From: an uncultured Planctomycetaceae bacterium | Lineage (GTDB): Bacteria > Planctomycetota > Planctomycetia > Planctomycetales > Planctomycetaceae | Length of the DNA stretch: 63,148 nt | Direction of reading: 5' to 3' | Assembly (NCBI GenBank): GCA_903858815.1 | Contig: CAIOKE010000021.1 | Coordinates: forward strand, 1-63,148 | In this document: positions 46,399-54,586 of the stretch, in pieces | Numbering within the stretch: position 1 is the stretch's first letter | Layout: each line of letters starts with the position of its first letter | The notes under the pieces: generated by a model | What the model saw: only the letters and a program-made list of their open reading frames with translations | Database searches by the model: none | What the model was told of the DNA's origin: nothing | Made by a program: the position numbers and the translations under genes

Positions 46399-48912
46399 TC
46401 ACTGTGAAACGGGGGGTGCTTGTGGAGCCACTACGGCTACTGCACGGGCTCCCGGTATGGCAGTGAAGGACAGCGCCGGGGCAGCGTCTTCGGCATTCCA
46501 CGTCCGCACTTCACCATCATAACTGCCGGCAGCCACCAGCTTTCGTCCGGCATGCTCGGCCACAGAATACACCCAGTCGCGATGGCCCGCATATTTCCGC
46601 ACAGCAGCACCGTCGGCAGCCTTGTGCAGATGCACATTGCCGTCACCGGATGCGGAAAATAGCAGATCCCCGCCAGCCACCTGAATTCGAAAGACATCGC
46701 CACCAAATCCCGCGATACCGCGGACTTCCTTCGCATCGGCCGACTGCCAGATTCGGATACGACGGTCTCCACCACCACTGGCCACTGTCGCACCGTCTGC
46801 AAGAAAGGCGGCCGTGTAGGCCGGCTCGCCGTGACCCGGAAACGTCACGACAGGATTGCCGGTCGTCGCATCAAACACCTTACACGTTTTGTCCTTGCTG
46901 GCACTGACCAGTCGCTGACCATTGGGAGACCAGTTGATGTCCATGACCCAGTCCGCGTGATCTTCAATCTTCAACTGCTGCTGACCTGATCCGACATCAA
47001 CCACTACGATCGCACGGTCTGCACCGGCGCAGACAGCGCGTGTCTGATCAGGACTGAAGGCTGCGGCAAACACCGAGTCACGTGAACGCACCAGTGTTCG
47101 CAGCAGACTTCCATCAGTTGCCGAAAACAGCTTCAGTTCTCCCAGTTGTCCGGGAGTTCCAGCGGCCACGAGCAGGCGGCTGCCGTCCGCACTGAATTCG
47201 ACGTCGTGTACGCGTTCAGCCAGATTGGAAATTCGGCGAATCAGTGTGCCGTCTGTCGTATTCCAGACCAGCACCTCGTGGTAGCCGGAAGACACCAGCT
47301 GACTGCCATCCGGGGAAAACGCGATGGCTGTGACAGGAATCGGAGCCCGGTATTCAGCCGGTGGCTGTGGTTGTGAGAATTCCGGAACCACATCAAACAG
47401 ATCGGCCGTCAGTGAAACTCCGGCATCCAGCGGAGCACCCACGTCGATCCAGTGTTTCAGAACGGCAATTTCATCGGCCTTCAGCGATTCGGCTTCCTTC
47501 GGCATAGATCCGGATTCCACTTCCGAAATCAGCAGTGATTCAGCACTGTTGTGGTTTGTCACAACAGCACCTGATTCCCCACCCTTCTGCAGTGCTGCGA
47601 AGGAATCAAGATTCAGACGCCCACCGGGACTGCGAGTGTTATGACAGGCGACACAGCGGCGAGCGAAGATTGGGGCCACGTGCCGCGAGAACGAGACAAA
47701 CCGTCCCAGTGGCTCGAGCGCGGCTTCTGCAGTTCGCTGCACTGTCAGGGTCTCTGCAGTGGCAATCTGAAGTTCCGCGTCCAGCTTTGGCAGAGCTGGC
47801 TCAAGAGATTCCAGTTGTGCCGTCAGAGTTCGCTGCCACTCTGTACTGTCAGCGGTTAATTGTTTCAGCTGAGCCTCTTTGGTCACTGCTGCTGCGACTG
47901 CATCACTGGCAGCAGCCAATGCCGTTCGCAGAGGGCCAGCCGCCTGTTCAGCCGCCGCCAGCTCAGCCGTCTTCTTTTCCTGCTCAGCCAGAGCCGCAGC
48001 CATCAGCTTCTGACGCTCCTGCAGAACAGTTGCCAGTTCGGTTTGCAGTGTCTGATTGGCCGCCTTCAGGCCAGCAAAATCGGCCACTGTTTTTTCCAGG
48101 GCCTGAATCGCAGCAGCCGAATCCACGCCGGTCAGCTGTGCTGCTTCTTTCAGAGTCGCGAGGGACTTTTGCAGTGAGTCGGCGGACTGCTGCATCCGGT
48201 CAGCAGAAGCTTTGGCTGCTGCAGCATGAGCCGTGGTTTCGGCAACTGCAGCCGTGGCACTGGTCAGAGTGACAGTTGTGGCCTCCACTGCTGCTTTTGC
48301 CGCGGTTACAACCATCTCTGCTTTGTCAGCCGCAGCTTTTGATTCAGCCGCTTTTTTATCCAGTTCCGGACGCTGGGTTGTCAATGCAGCCACCTGCTGC
48401 TCAGCTTCTGCCCCTCGGCTGCGCCACTCCACGGAAGATTTACGCAGGCCTGCCAGTTGTGTCTGCAGCTCACGACGCGCAGTCTGCATTGCTTCAAGGC
48501 GAGCTTTGGCGCGAGTTGCCACGGCGACTGCGGCATCGGCAGCCTCATGGGCAGGAAGCTCTGCCTGAATCCGAGCCACACGTTGTTCCAGCAGCGCTGA
48601 CTTTTCACGCAGCTTTGCGGCGTCTGCAGCCTCAGCAGCAGCACGCGTCTCAACCATCTGCAGCTGTTTCTTCAGTTCTTCCACACGTTGTGCTGAAACC
48701 TTCGCCGCAGCCTGCTTTAGTGACAGCTCACGGTCCGTGACCTGGCGGTCGTCCTGTGCCTGCTGCAGCTGCTGGCGCAGGTCGGCCCCCGATCTCACTC
48801 GAGCTTCTGCCGGGCCGACTGCCTCTTGCGCAGACACGATTGGGAACCCGGCCAACATCAGACTGCAGAAAACAGCAGCCAGACGAGCGAACAGCATGCG
48901 GGACAAAGTCAT
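46399..48912 (-). CDS. Coiled-coil, planctomycete cytochrome c and WD40 repeat protein
   Basis: 837 residues. Signal peptide MLFARLAAVFCSLMLAGFPIVSA (start at 48912 or 48897). Residues about 35-400 are Ala/Glu/Lys/Gln-rich heptads forming a long coiled coil. A planctomycete-type cytochrome c domain follows, with the single haem site CVACH near residue 419 and GGRLNLDSFAALQKGGESG. From about 520 to the end run WD40 repeats (IAFSPDGSQLVSSGYHEVLVW, WSPNGQRLVSASKDKTCKVF). It is predicted to be a periplasmic multi-domain scaffold carrying haem. Its partner is unknown; the response regulator is translated from the same transcript. Confidence 0.9.
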   Translation of the reverse strand: MTLSRMLFARLAAVFCSLMLAGFPIVSAQEAVGPAEARVRSGADLRQQLQQAQDDRQVTDRELSLKQAAAKVSAQRVEELKKQLQMVETRAAAEAADAAKLREKSALLEQRVARIQAELPAHEAADAAVAVATRAKARLEAMQTARRELQTQLAGLRKSSVEWRSRGAEAEQQVAALTTQRPELDKKAAESKAAADKAEMVVTAAKAAVEATTVTLTSATAAVAETTAHAAAAKASADRMQQSADSLQKSLATLKEAAQLTGVDSAAAIQALEKTVADFAGLKAANQTLQTELATVLQERQKLMAAALAEQEKKTAELAAAEQAAGPLRTALAAASDAVAAAVTKEAQLKQLTADSTEWQRTLTAQLESLEPALPKLDAELQIATAETLTVQRTAEAALEPLGRFVSFSRHVAPIFARRCVACHNTRSPGGRLNLDSFAALQKGGESGAVVTNHNSAESLLISEVESGSMPKEAESLKADEIAVLKHWIDVGAPLDAGVSLTADLFDVVPEFSQPQPPAEYRAPIPVTAIAFSPDGSQLVSSGYHEVLVWNTTDGTLIRRISNLAERVHDVEFSADGSRLLVAAGTPGQLGELKLFSATDGSLLRTLVRSRDSVFAAAFSPDQTRAVCAGADRAIVVVDVGSGQQQLKIEDHADWVMDINWSPNGQRLVSASKDKTCKVFDATTGNPVVTFPGHGEPAYTAAFLADGATVASGGGDRRIRIWQSADAKEVRGIAGFGGDVFRIQVAGGDLLFSASGDGNVHLHKAADGAAVRKYAGHRDWVYSVAEHAGRKLVAAGSYDGEVRTWNAEDAAPALSFTAIPGARAVAVVAPQAPPVSQ

Positions 48913-48927
48913 CGCGAGACCTCGTGG

Positions 48928-48963
48928 CTTCGTGGCGGTGCCGGTCTTCGTGGCGGTGCCGGT
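48928..48963. repeat. 18-bp perfect tandem duplication
   Basis: CTTCGTGGCGGTGCCGGT occurs twice back to back, 15 bp upstream of the WD40 gene start. A third partial copy (GCTTCGTGG family) precedes it. Likely a slippage product. Confidence 0.85.
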
Positions 48964-49132
48964 CAGGAAGACCTGAAAACCATGTTGAGAAATTGCAACG
49001 CGGTAAGATTCAACCTCTTTTCCTGGATGTCAAGCTTTACGCAGTCGGCAAAGTTTCGCATTCGCCAAATCGAGGCATTTGTAGCGGTTCCGGCAGGCAG
49101 CTTCCACGAAAACCGGTGAACAGACGCGCAAC

Positions 49133-49167
49133 AAAAAGGGCTGCCACGTTGCGTCACGTGCCAGCCC
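49133..49167 (-). terminator. Intrinsic terminator, minus strand
   Basis: GGGCTGCCACGT (49138-49149) pairs with ACGTGCCAGCCC (49156-49167) with one mismatch and a 6-base loop. On the minus strand it is followed by TTTTTG. It probably ends the transcript of the 29-codon gene. Confidence 0.75.
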
Positions 49168-49362
49168 GGGAATGCATCTCAAGGCTTGATATCAGGCGTA
49201 CATTGCAGGCCGTCGCCAGCAGTTTGCAGCTGACGTTCCAGAGGTCGTGCTTGCCATTTCAAAGCGCAGCAGCGAAAGACAACATCAAAACCGGGATGGC
49301 AAACGCCACCAGTTCAGCTGATGCTACGCCAGAGACCTGTACCGAAAGACAGCCGGACTCGA

Positions 49363-49452
49363 TCAGCCCTTACGGTGGCGAATTCGCGAACGCATTCTGC
49401 GCTTCTTGCGTCCAATCTTGCGTCGCCCCTTGCCTGTCTTCTTCGTGCCCAT
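49363..49452 (-). CDS. 29-residue basic protein, AURKAIP1/COX24 (mS38/bS22-like) family
   Basis: ATG at 49452, TGA at 49363, 29 codons. The product runs MGTKKTGKGRRKIGRKK and then RRMRSRIRHRKG; over half of it is Arg or Lys. This matches the short bacterial proteins named AURKAIP1/COX24 domain-containing, related to mitochondrial small-subunit protein mS38 and actinobacterial bS22, which sit in the ribosomal small subunit. GGAG lies 11 bp upstream of the ATG. A possible promoter is at 49500-49528 and a terminator at 49133, so it looks like its own transcription unit. It is 213 bp downstream of the NusG-like gene. Family recognition is by pattern and length, hence moderately confident. Confidence 0.75.
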   Translation of the reverse strand: MGTKKTGKGRRKIGRKKRRMRSRIRHRKG

Positions 49453-49499
49453 GAGCCGGTGGTCTCCAAAAGCAACTGTCCAAATGCGGAAAAACGCCT

Positions 49500-49528
49500 A
49501 GGATAGCAATCCGGCATTTCCGGATCAA
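49500..49528 (-). promoter_or_regulatory. Candidate sigma-70-type promoter for the 29-codon gene
   Basis: On the minus strand TTGATC (49528-49523) and TATCCT (49505-49500) are separated by 17 bp, each two mismatches from consensus. The -10 box is 47 bp upstream of the start codon. Confidence 0.35.
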
Positions 49529-49665
49529 ATCTCGGCGGCTGTAGTTTTTCATTCTCGGGGGAAGTTCGTTCCAAATGCCGGAACGACTCGACTACACCCA
49601 GACTGTACCGGTTGTAGCAATTGACCGGATTTTGCCGCCCAAATCGGCCGGTCGACCCGCCAAAA

Positions 49666-50223
49666 TTACTCCAGATCCACGTCCGCCTCATCCACCAGCA
49701 TGGAGGCCCCCTGCTGCATGAAGTTGACGATCACCGTCAGGCGATGAGCATTGTCGATCCGCGTCACCACCCCACGCATACCCGCCATCGCACCCCGACG
49801 GACAATTGCAGTGCGACCCACCACCGGACGCGGTTCCGGACGCACGTCCTGACCCTGCGCCAGCATCAGCCGAATACGCTGCAGGTCAACAATCAGCTCC
49901 TCCGGTTGCGTCACTCGTAAACAACGACTAACGCACCCCGTGGAAATTGTGTCGTGCCGCTGAACTTCGTCACCACGGACAAAGACATATCCGGTGAATA
50001 AAGGTACATGACTGATGCGAATGCGTCCCTGGGGGGACCGAGTTCTTTGTGCAGTGATGGGGCCGTAATGGGCAATTTTCAGAGCGCGCAGCTGCCGCAT
50101 CAGCTCTTTTTCACGTCGTGCCATGGTGTACATGGCAAACCACGACTCGTCTTCGGGCAATGCCAGGTTCGAGCTGAACAGATCGTCCGGATAGAGATCC
50201 GGTTCTCGGCCAAGTATGGGCAT
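49666..50223 (-). CDS. NusG-family transcription elongation factor (specialised paralogue)
   Basis: About 185 residues from ATG 50223; an upstream TTG at 50304 is in frame. An NGN domain is visible: WFAMYTMARREKELMRQLRAL at the start, LFTGYVFVRGD, and VTQPEELIVDLQRIRLML. A KOW domain follows (GRTAIVRRGAMAGMRGVVTRI). It lacks adjacent secE or rplK, so it is not the housekeeping NusG locus and more likely an RfaH/UpxY/LoaP-type paralogue recruited to particular operons. The manC gene lies in the same minus-strand run, which is suggestive since such paralogues often control surface-polysaccharide genes, but the interval contains a terminator. Confidence 0.85.
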   Translation of the reverse strand: MPILGREPDLYPDDLFSSNLALPEDESWFAMYTMARREKELMRQLRALKIAHYGPITAQRTRSPQGRIRISHVPLFTGYVFVRGDEVQRHDTISTGCVSRCLRVTQPEELIVDLQRIRLMLAQGQDVRPEPRPVVGRTAIVRRGAMAGMRGVVTRIDNAHRLTVIVNFMQQGASMLVDEADVDLE

Positions 50224-50570
50224 CGTTTTTTCTGCAGGAAAAAAGAGGAGCGGCACGTTGAAGCCTGCGGGACGAAATATCGCAGGATCAGCAATTGGCT
50301 GCAACGGCTTCCTCGAATTCCGGATGAGTTGGTGGGATAATTTCCGCGCTGGTCACAGCAAGCTGCGGTTTTGGGGGTTTCCCTGTTGACCTGTTTTTGC
50401 TGTCTTCACACGAAGATTTTTGCATGGTCTGCCGTCAATTGACACTGCTGCCTTGACCATTTGCTGATCCCAGGTCACTCTGCAGCAACTACGGCAGTCA
50501 ATTCGTCAGTGGAATTCTGCCGTCACACTGAATTACCCACCGTCCAATCCTCCTGCTACAGGCAAGATCC

Positions 50571-51887
50571 ATGGCCACCACCGGTTCCATTCCAGCCTCT
50601 TCCCGCCGGACTTTTCTGGCAGGCACCACTGCTGCTGCGGCGGCGGTCACAACTGTGTCACCTGCTGCGTTGACTGCTGGCGTCTGGGCTGGTGGCAGCG
50701 ATCGCCTGCGAGTTGGTCTGGTGGGTGCTGGGGGTCGAGGAACGGGTGCTGCTGAGCAGGCATTGAATGCTGATCCGGGAACAGAGTTGGTGGCGATTGC
50801 GGACGTCTTCGAGGATGCAGTGGGCCGGGCGCGTCGGCAGCTGGGGCGGATTTTCAACAAGGACGGTCAGCCGGCTCGCGTCACAGCTGACGATGCTCAT
50901 TGTGTTGCCGGCTTCGACGGGTATCTGAAGGTCATTGAAAGTTCAGACGTTGTGTTGTTGGCATCGACGCCGCATTTCCGTCCGCAGCATTTGCGGGCGG
51001 CTGTCGAGGCGGGCAAGCATGTCTTCTGTGAAAAGCCGGTAGCCGTGGACGCTCCGGGTGTCCGTTCGGTGATGGAATCATCCGAGATGGCTCGGCAGAA
51101 GAATCTGAATCTGGTGTCTGGTCTGTGCTGGCGGTACCACCCCGGCAAGCGGGCCACTTTCGAGCAGATTCGCAATGGTGCGATTGGTGAGATTGTGGCG
51201 ATGCAGTGCAGCTACATGACTGGCGGTGTCTGGGATCCGCGTCGTCAGCGTGACCAGTGCAGCAGTGAAATGGAGTATCAGCTGCGAAACTGGTACTACT
51301 ACACGTGGCTGTCCGGTGACTTCAACGTTGAGCAGCACATTCACAGTCTGGACAAGATGATGTGGGCCATGAACGATGTGGCTCCTGCCGTGATCAGTGG
51401 TTCCGGTGGCCGCCAGGCGCGCACGGATGCCCGTTACGGTAACATCTTCGATCATTTCGACGTGGTGTATACCTGGGAGAATGGCGTCAAGGCATTTGCT
51501 CGCTGTCGACACTGGCCGAACTGTGAGAACGAAGTTGAGGACTACATTTTCGGCACGAAGGGCCGAGTCGATGTGATGTCGCATCGGATCACGGATCTGT
51601 CCGGCAAAGAGATCTGGAAGTACAGCGGTCCGGACGGGGATATGTATCAGATCGAGCACAATGAATTGTTTGCTGCAATTCGTGCGGGCAAGGTGATCAA
51701 CAACGGTGACTACATGAGCAAGTCCACGCTGCTGGCAATTGCCGGCCGCATGGCTGCCTACACCGGTCAGCGTCTGACCTGGGACGCCTGTCTGAATTCG
51801 AAGGAAGATCTCAGCCCCAAAGCCTATGAGTGGGCCGATGTGCCGACTCCGCCCGTGGCAATTCCCGGACGTACTCCATTCGTCTGA
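50571..51887 (+). CDS. Tat-exported Gfo/Idh/MocA family oxidoreductase
   Basis: 438 residues. Twin-arginine signal (SSRRTFLAGTTAAAAAV) followed by an NAD(P)-binding Rossmann domain (RVGLVGAGGRGTGAAEQA), the family motif FCEKPVAVDAPG and a C-terminal alpha/beta substrate domain with LCWRYHPGKR and EQHIHSLDKMMWAMND; the His/Asp/Lys trio there is the usual catalytic set. Such exported members are abundant in planctomycetes and probably act on sugars or inositols, possibly with tightly bound cofactor. Divergent from the NusG-like gene; its terminator is at 51937. Confidence 0.92.
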   Translation: MATTGSIPASSRRTFLAGTTAAAAAVTTVSPAALTAGVWAGGSDRLRVGLVGAGGRGTGAAEQALNADPGTELVAIADVFEDAVGRARRQLGRIFNKDGQPARVTADDAHCVAGFDGYLKVIESSDVVLLASTPHFRPQHLRAAVEAGKHVFCEKPVAVDAPGVRSVMESSEMARQKNLNLVSGLCWRYHPGKRATFEQIRNGAIGEIVAMQCSYMTGGVWDPRRQRDQCSSEMEYQLRNWYYYTWLSGDFNVEQHIHSLDKMMWAMNDVAPAVISGSGGRQARTDARYGNIFDHFDVVYTWENGVKAFARCRHWPNCENEVEDYIFGTKGRVDVMSHRITDLSGKEIWKYSGPDGDMYQIEHNELFAAIRAGKVINNGDYMSKSTLLAIAGRMAAYTGQRLTWDACLNSKEDLSPKAYEWADVPTPPVAIPGRTPFV

Positions 51888-51936
51888 GTGCCGGCTGCAG
51901 GTGATGCCTGATGCAGTTCGATATCAGGACAACCGG

Positions 51937-51963
51937 CCCGGCTTTCAGAGCCGGGTTTTTTTT
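51937..51963 (+). terminator. Intrinsic terminator of the Gfo/Idh gene
   Basis: CCCGGCT (51937-51943) pairs with AGCCGGG (51949-51955) around a 5-base loop, followed by eight T. It separates this gene from the DUF1549/DUF1501 operon. Confidence 0.92.
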
Positions 51964-52004
51964 CGCGCTGAGTGGATTCGTCATCGTGGTCTGAGGAGGC
52001 GTGC

Positions 52005-54584
52005 ATGCAGTTTCTGACAATGCTGCTGTCGATGCTAAGTGCGGGGCTGATGCCGGCCATGGCTGCGGGGGTGGCTGACGAACCGCAGCGGGAGGCTCTG
52101 TCGCTGCCGGCCACGGATGAGGCTCTGGGGGTGAGCGTCCGGGAGCTGCTGTCGGCACGGTGTCTGTCGTGTCATGGTCCAGAGCAGCGTGAGGCTGGTC
52201 TGCGTCTGGATGATCGCAGTCTGATTCTGAGTGGTGGTGACAGTGGGCTGGCAGTGGTCTCCGGGCAGCCCGAGTCCAGTCGGCTGCTGCAGCGTGTGCG
52301 CAGCAGGACGGCGGATGAGCAGATGCCACCTGACGGCGAGCGTCTGACGGATGAGGAAGTGCGGCTGCTGACAACCTGGGTGCAGCGTGGCCTGCCGTGG
52401 CCTCAGGGAGCCTCTGCCACTCAGGTGTCGCAGCACTGGTCGTGGCAACCGATTAATCGAGCGATTTTGCCCCCTGCGCTTCCCGCTGCAGCAGCGTCAC
52501 CTGCACGCAATGAAATTGATCTGTTTGTCCTGTCGAAGTTGTCTGCGGCCGGGATTTCGCCATCGCCTGCGGCGAGTCGTGAAACGCTGATTCGCCGTGC
52601 GTCCCTCGATCTGACCGGTTTGTTGCCGACTCCTGAACAGGTCCGCCAATTCGTTGAGGATCCAGCGGCGGATGCGTGGGTCCGAGTTGTCGACCAGTTG
52701 CTGGCTTCGCCGCATTTCGGTGAACGCTGGGGCCGTCACTGGCTGGATCTTGCCCGTTACGCCGACTCTGACGGCTACGAGAAGGACAATGCCCGGCCGG
52801 ATGCATGGCGTTATCGGGACTGGGTGATCGACGCTGTGAATCAGGATCTGCCGTTCGATCAGTTCACCATTCAGCAACTGGCTGGTGACCTGCTGCCGGC
52901 TGCTGATCCGTTGCAGCGACTGGCGACGGCCTTCCATCGTCAGACGCTGACGAATACGGAAGGCGGTACGGATCAGGAGGAATTTCGGGTCGAGGCGTGT
53001 TTCGATCGCACGGAAACAACCGGACAGGTCTGGCTGGGACTGACCGTGGGGTGTGCCCGCTGTCATTCGCACAAATATGAGCCATTGACTCAGCGGGAAT
53101 ACTATCAGTTATTTGCTGTGTTCAATAACGCCGACGAGTCGACTGCGGTCGTGCCGACATCCGTCTCTGAGGTGCAGGCGTGGCCGGCACTGCAGCAGGC
53201 CTTTGAGAATCGACGGGGTGAGCTGGAAGCGGCACTGACAGGCGCGACAGATGCTCGAGCTGCTGAGTATGCGGAATGGCAGCAGTCGCAGCGGGCTCTG
53301 CTGACTTCCGGCAAGCTGCCGAACAGGTTCCCTGAAGAGCTCAGAGCGATTCTGCAGCGACCGATGGATCAGTTGACTGAGGCGCAGCAGCAGGCATTGC
53401 GAAGTTTCTGGGTTCGTCAGCAGAAAGACCTGAAGCCACTGGCTGCGCGTCTGGACGATCATCTGAAAACGCGACCTGCGAAGCCGGAATTGACGGTGCG
53501 GGTTCTGCTGCAGCGTTCACAGTCACCACGGCAGACATTTGTGCTGCATCGTGGTGAATTCCTGAATCCTCTGACCGAGCTGGAAGTGGTCCCGGCTGCA
53601 CCGGCCATTCTGCCGGTTCTCACGGCGCGCACAGGGGCGGCAGCGCCCGATCGACTGGATTTTGCGCGCTGGCTGGTATCCGGCGAAAATCCCCTGCCGC
53701 CTCGAGTGACTGTGAACCACATCTGGGCGCGTCTGTTTGGTCGTGGGCTTGTACGCACTCTGGGTGATTTCGGTGTGCGGGGAGAGGCCCCCAGTCATCC
53801 TGAGCTGCTGGACTGGCTGGCGGCACGTTTTGCGGGCCTGACGGGGCCAGAGTCTTCGCCACTCTCCGGTCCCGCTCAGCCCTGGTCTCGCAAGCAGCTG
53901 ATTCGTCTGATCCTGCTGTCAGCAACGTGGCAGCAGTCATCGCAGCAGCGTCCTGAACTGCAGTCGCTGGATCCGGAAAACCGCCTGCTGGGGCGACAGA
54001 ATCGACTGCGGGTGGAGGGAGAGATTGTGCGGGATATCAGTCTGCAGTCGGCTGGTCTGCTGACTACTCGTATCGGTGGGCCCAGCGTCTTTCCTCCGCT
54101 GCCTGCGGGCATTGCTGAACTGAGTTATGCGGGGAACTTTAAGTGGGTGGAATCGACAGGTGCTGATCGCTATCGGCGGGGCCTGTATACCTTTTTTAAA
54201 CGGACTGCTCCGCACCCCAGCCTGACGACATTTGACTGCCCGGATGCGAATCTGACCTGTATTGAGCGTGGCATCTCCAATACTCCGCTGCAGGCACTTG
54301 TCACGCTGAATAATGATGTTTTTGCGGAGTGTGCGGTGGCCCTTGCAGCGAGGCTGCAGCAGACAGCTGATGCAACCACAGAATCGCGGATAGCACAGGT
54401 TTTTCGGATCTGTCTGGGACGATCGCCGCAGGCGGCTGAACAGGCTGAGCTGCAGCGGCTGCTGCTGGATCTGCAGCAGCTGGCTGTGAGCGAGGGGCTG
54501 ACACCGGCCGCAGCGGAAGCGACGGCCTGGCGTGGTCTGTGTCGCGCGATTCTGAACCTTGACGAATTCATTACGCGGGAATAG
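52005..54584 (+). CDS. Planctomycete cytochrome c / DUF1549 / DUF1553 protein
   Basis: 859 residues from ATG 52005, which has a full AGGAGG (51994-51999) 5 bp upstream; an in-frame start at 51972 lies before it. Signal peptide MQFLTMLLSMLSAGLMPAMA, then a PSCyt1 domain with haem motif CLSCHG (RLDDRSLILSGG, EQMPPDG), DUF1549 with LIRRASLDLTGLLPTPEQV and HFGERWGRHWLDLARYADSDG, a second CARCHSHKYEP motif, and C-terminal DUF1553 (NHIWARLFGRGLVRTLGDFG). Translationally close to the DUF1501 gene 2 bp downstream. These paired proteins are hallmarks of the phylum, often beside polysaccharide-degradation genes; biochemical function is unproven. Confidence 0.95.
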   Translation: MQFLTMLLSMLSAGLMPAMAAGVADEPQREALSLPATDEALGVSVRELLSARCLSCHGPEQREAGLRLDDRSLILSGGDSGLAVVSGQPESSRLLQRVRSRTADEQMPPDGERLTDEEVRLLTTWVQRGLPWPQGASATQVSQHWSWQPINRAILPPALPAAAASPARNEIDLFVLSKLSAAGISPSPAASRETLIRRASLDLTGLLPTPEQVRQFVEDPAADAWVRVVDQLLASPHFGERWGRHWLDLARYADSDGYEKDNARPDAWRYRDWVIDAVNQDLPFDQFTIQQLAGDLLPAADPLQRLATAFHRQTLTNTEGGTDQEEFRVEACFDRTETTGQVWLGLTVGCARCHSHKYEPLTQREYYQLFAVFNNADESTAVVPTSVSEVQAWPALQQAFENRRGELEAALTGATDARAAEYAEWQQSQRALLTSGKLPNRFPEELRAILQRPMDQLTEAQQQALRSFWVRQQKDLKPLAARLDDHLKTRPAKPELTVRVLLQRSQSPRQTFVLHRGEFLNPLTELEVVPAAPAILPVLTARTGAAAPDRLDFARWLVSGENPLPPRVTVNHIWARLFGRGLVRTLGDFGVRGEAPSHPELLDWLAARFAGLTGPESSPLSGPAQPWSRKQLIRLILLSATWQQSSQQRPELQSLDPENRLLGRQNRLRVEGEIVRDISLQSAGLLTTRIGGPSVFPPLPAGIAELSYAGNFKWVESTGADRYRRGLYTFFKRTAPHPSLTTFDCPDANLTCIERGISNTPLQALVTLNNDVFAECAVALAARLQQTADATTESRIAQVFRICLGRSPQAAEQAELQRLLLDLQQLAVSEGLTPAAAEATAWRGLCRAILNLDEFITRE

Positions 54585-54586
54585 GC

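Larger units (their letters stand above)
48913..49362. other. 450-bp region between the WD40 gene and the 29-codon gene
   Basis: Holds the leader of the WD40 gene with an 18-bp tandem duplication, a terminator hairpin at 49133-49167, and no convincing reading frame on either strand. Confidence 0.5.

Noticed and set aside
48756-49454. 232-codon plus-strand frame across the WD40 gene start
   Set aside because: It is antisense to the signal peptide and coiled coil of a well-supported gene and has no conserved features.
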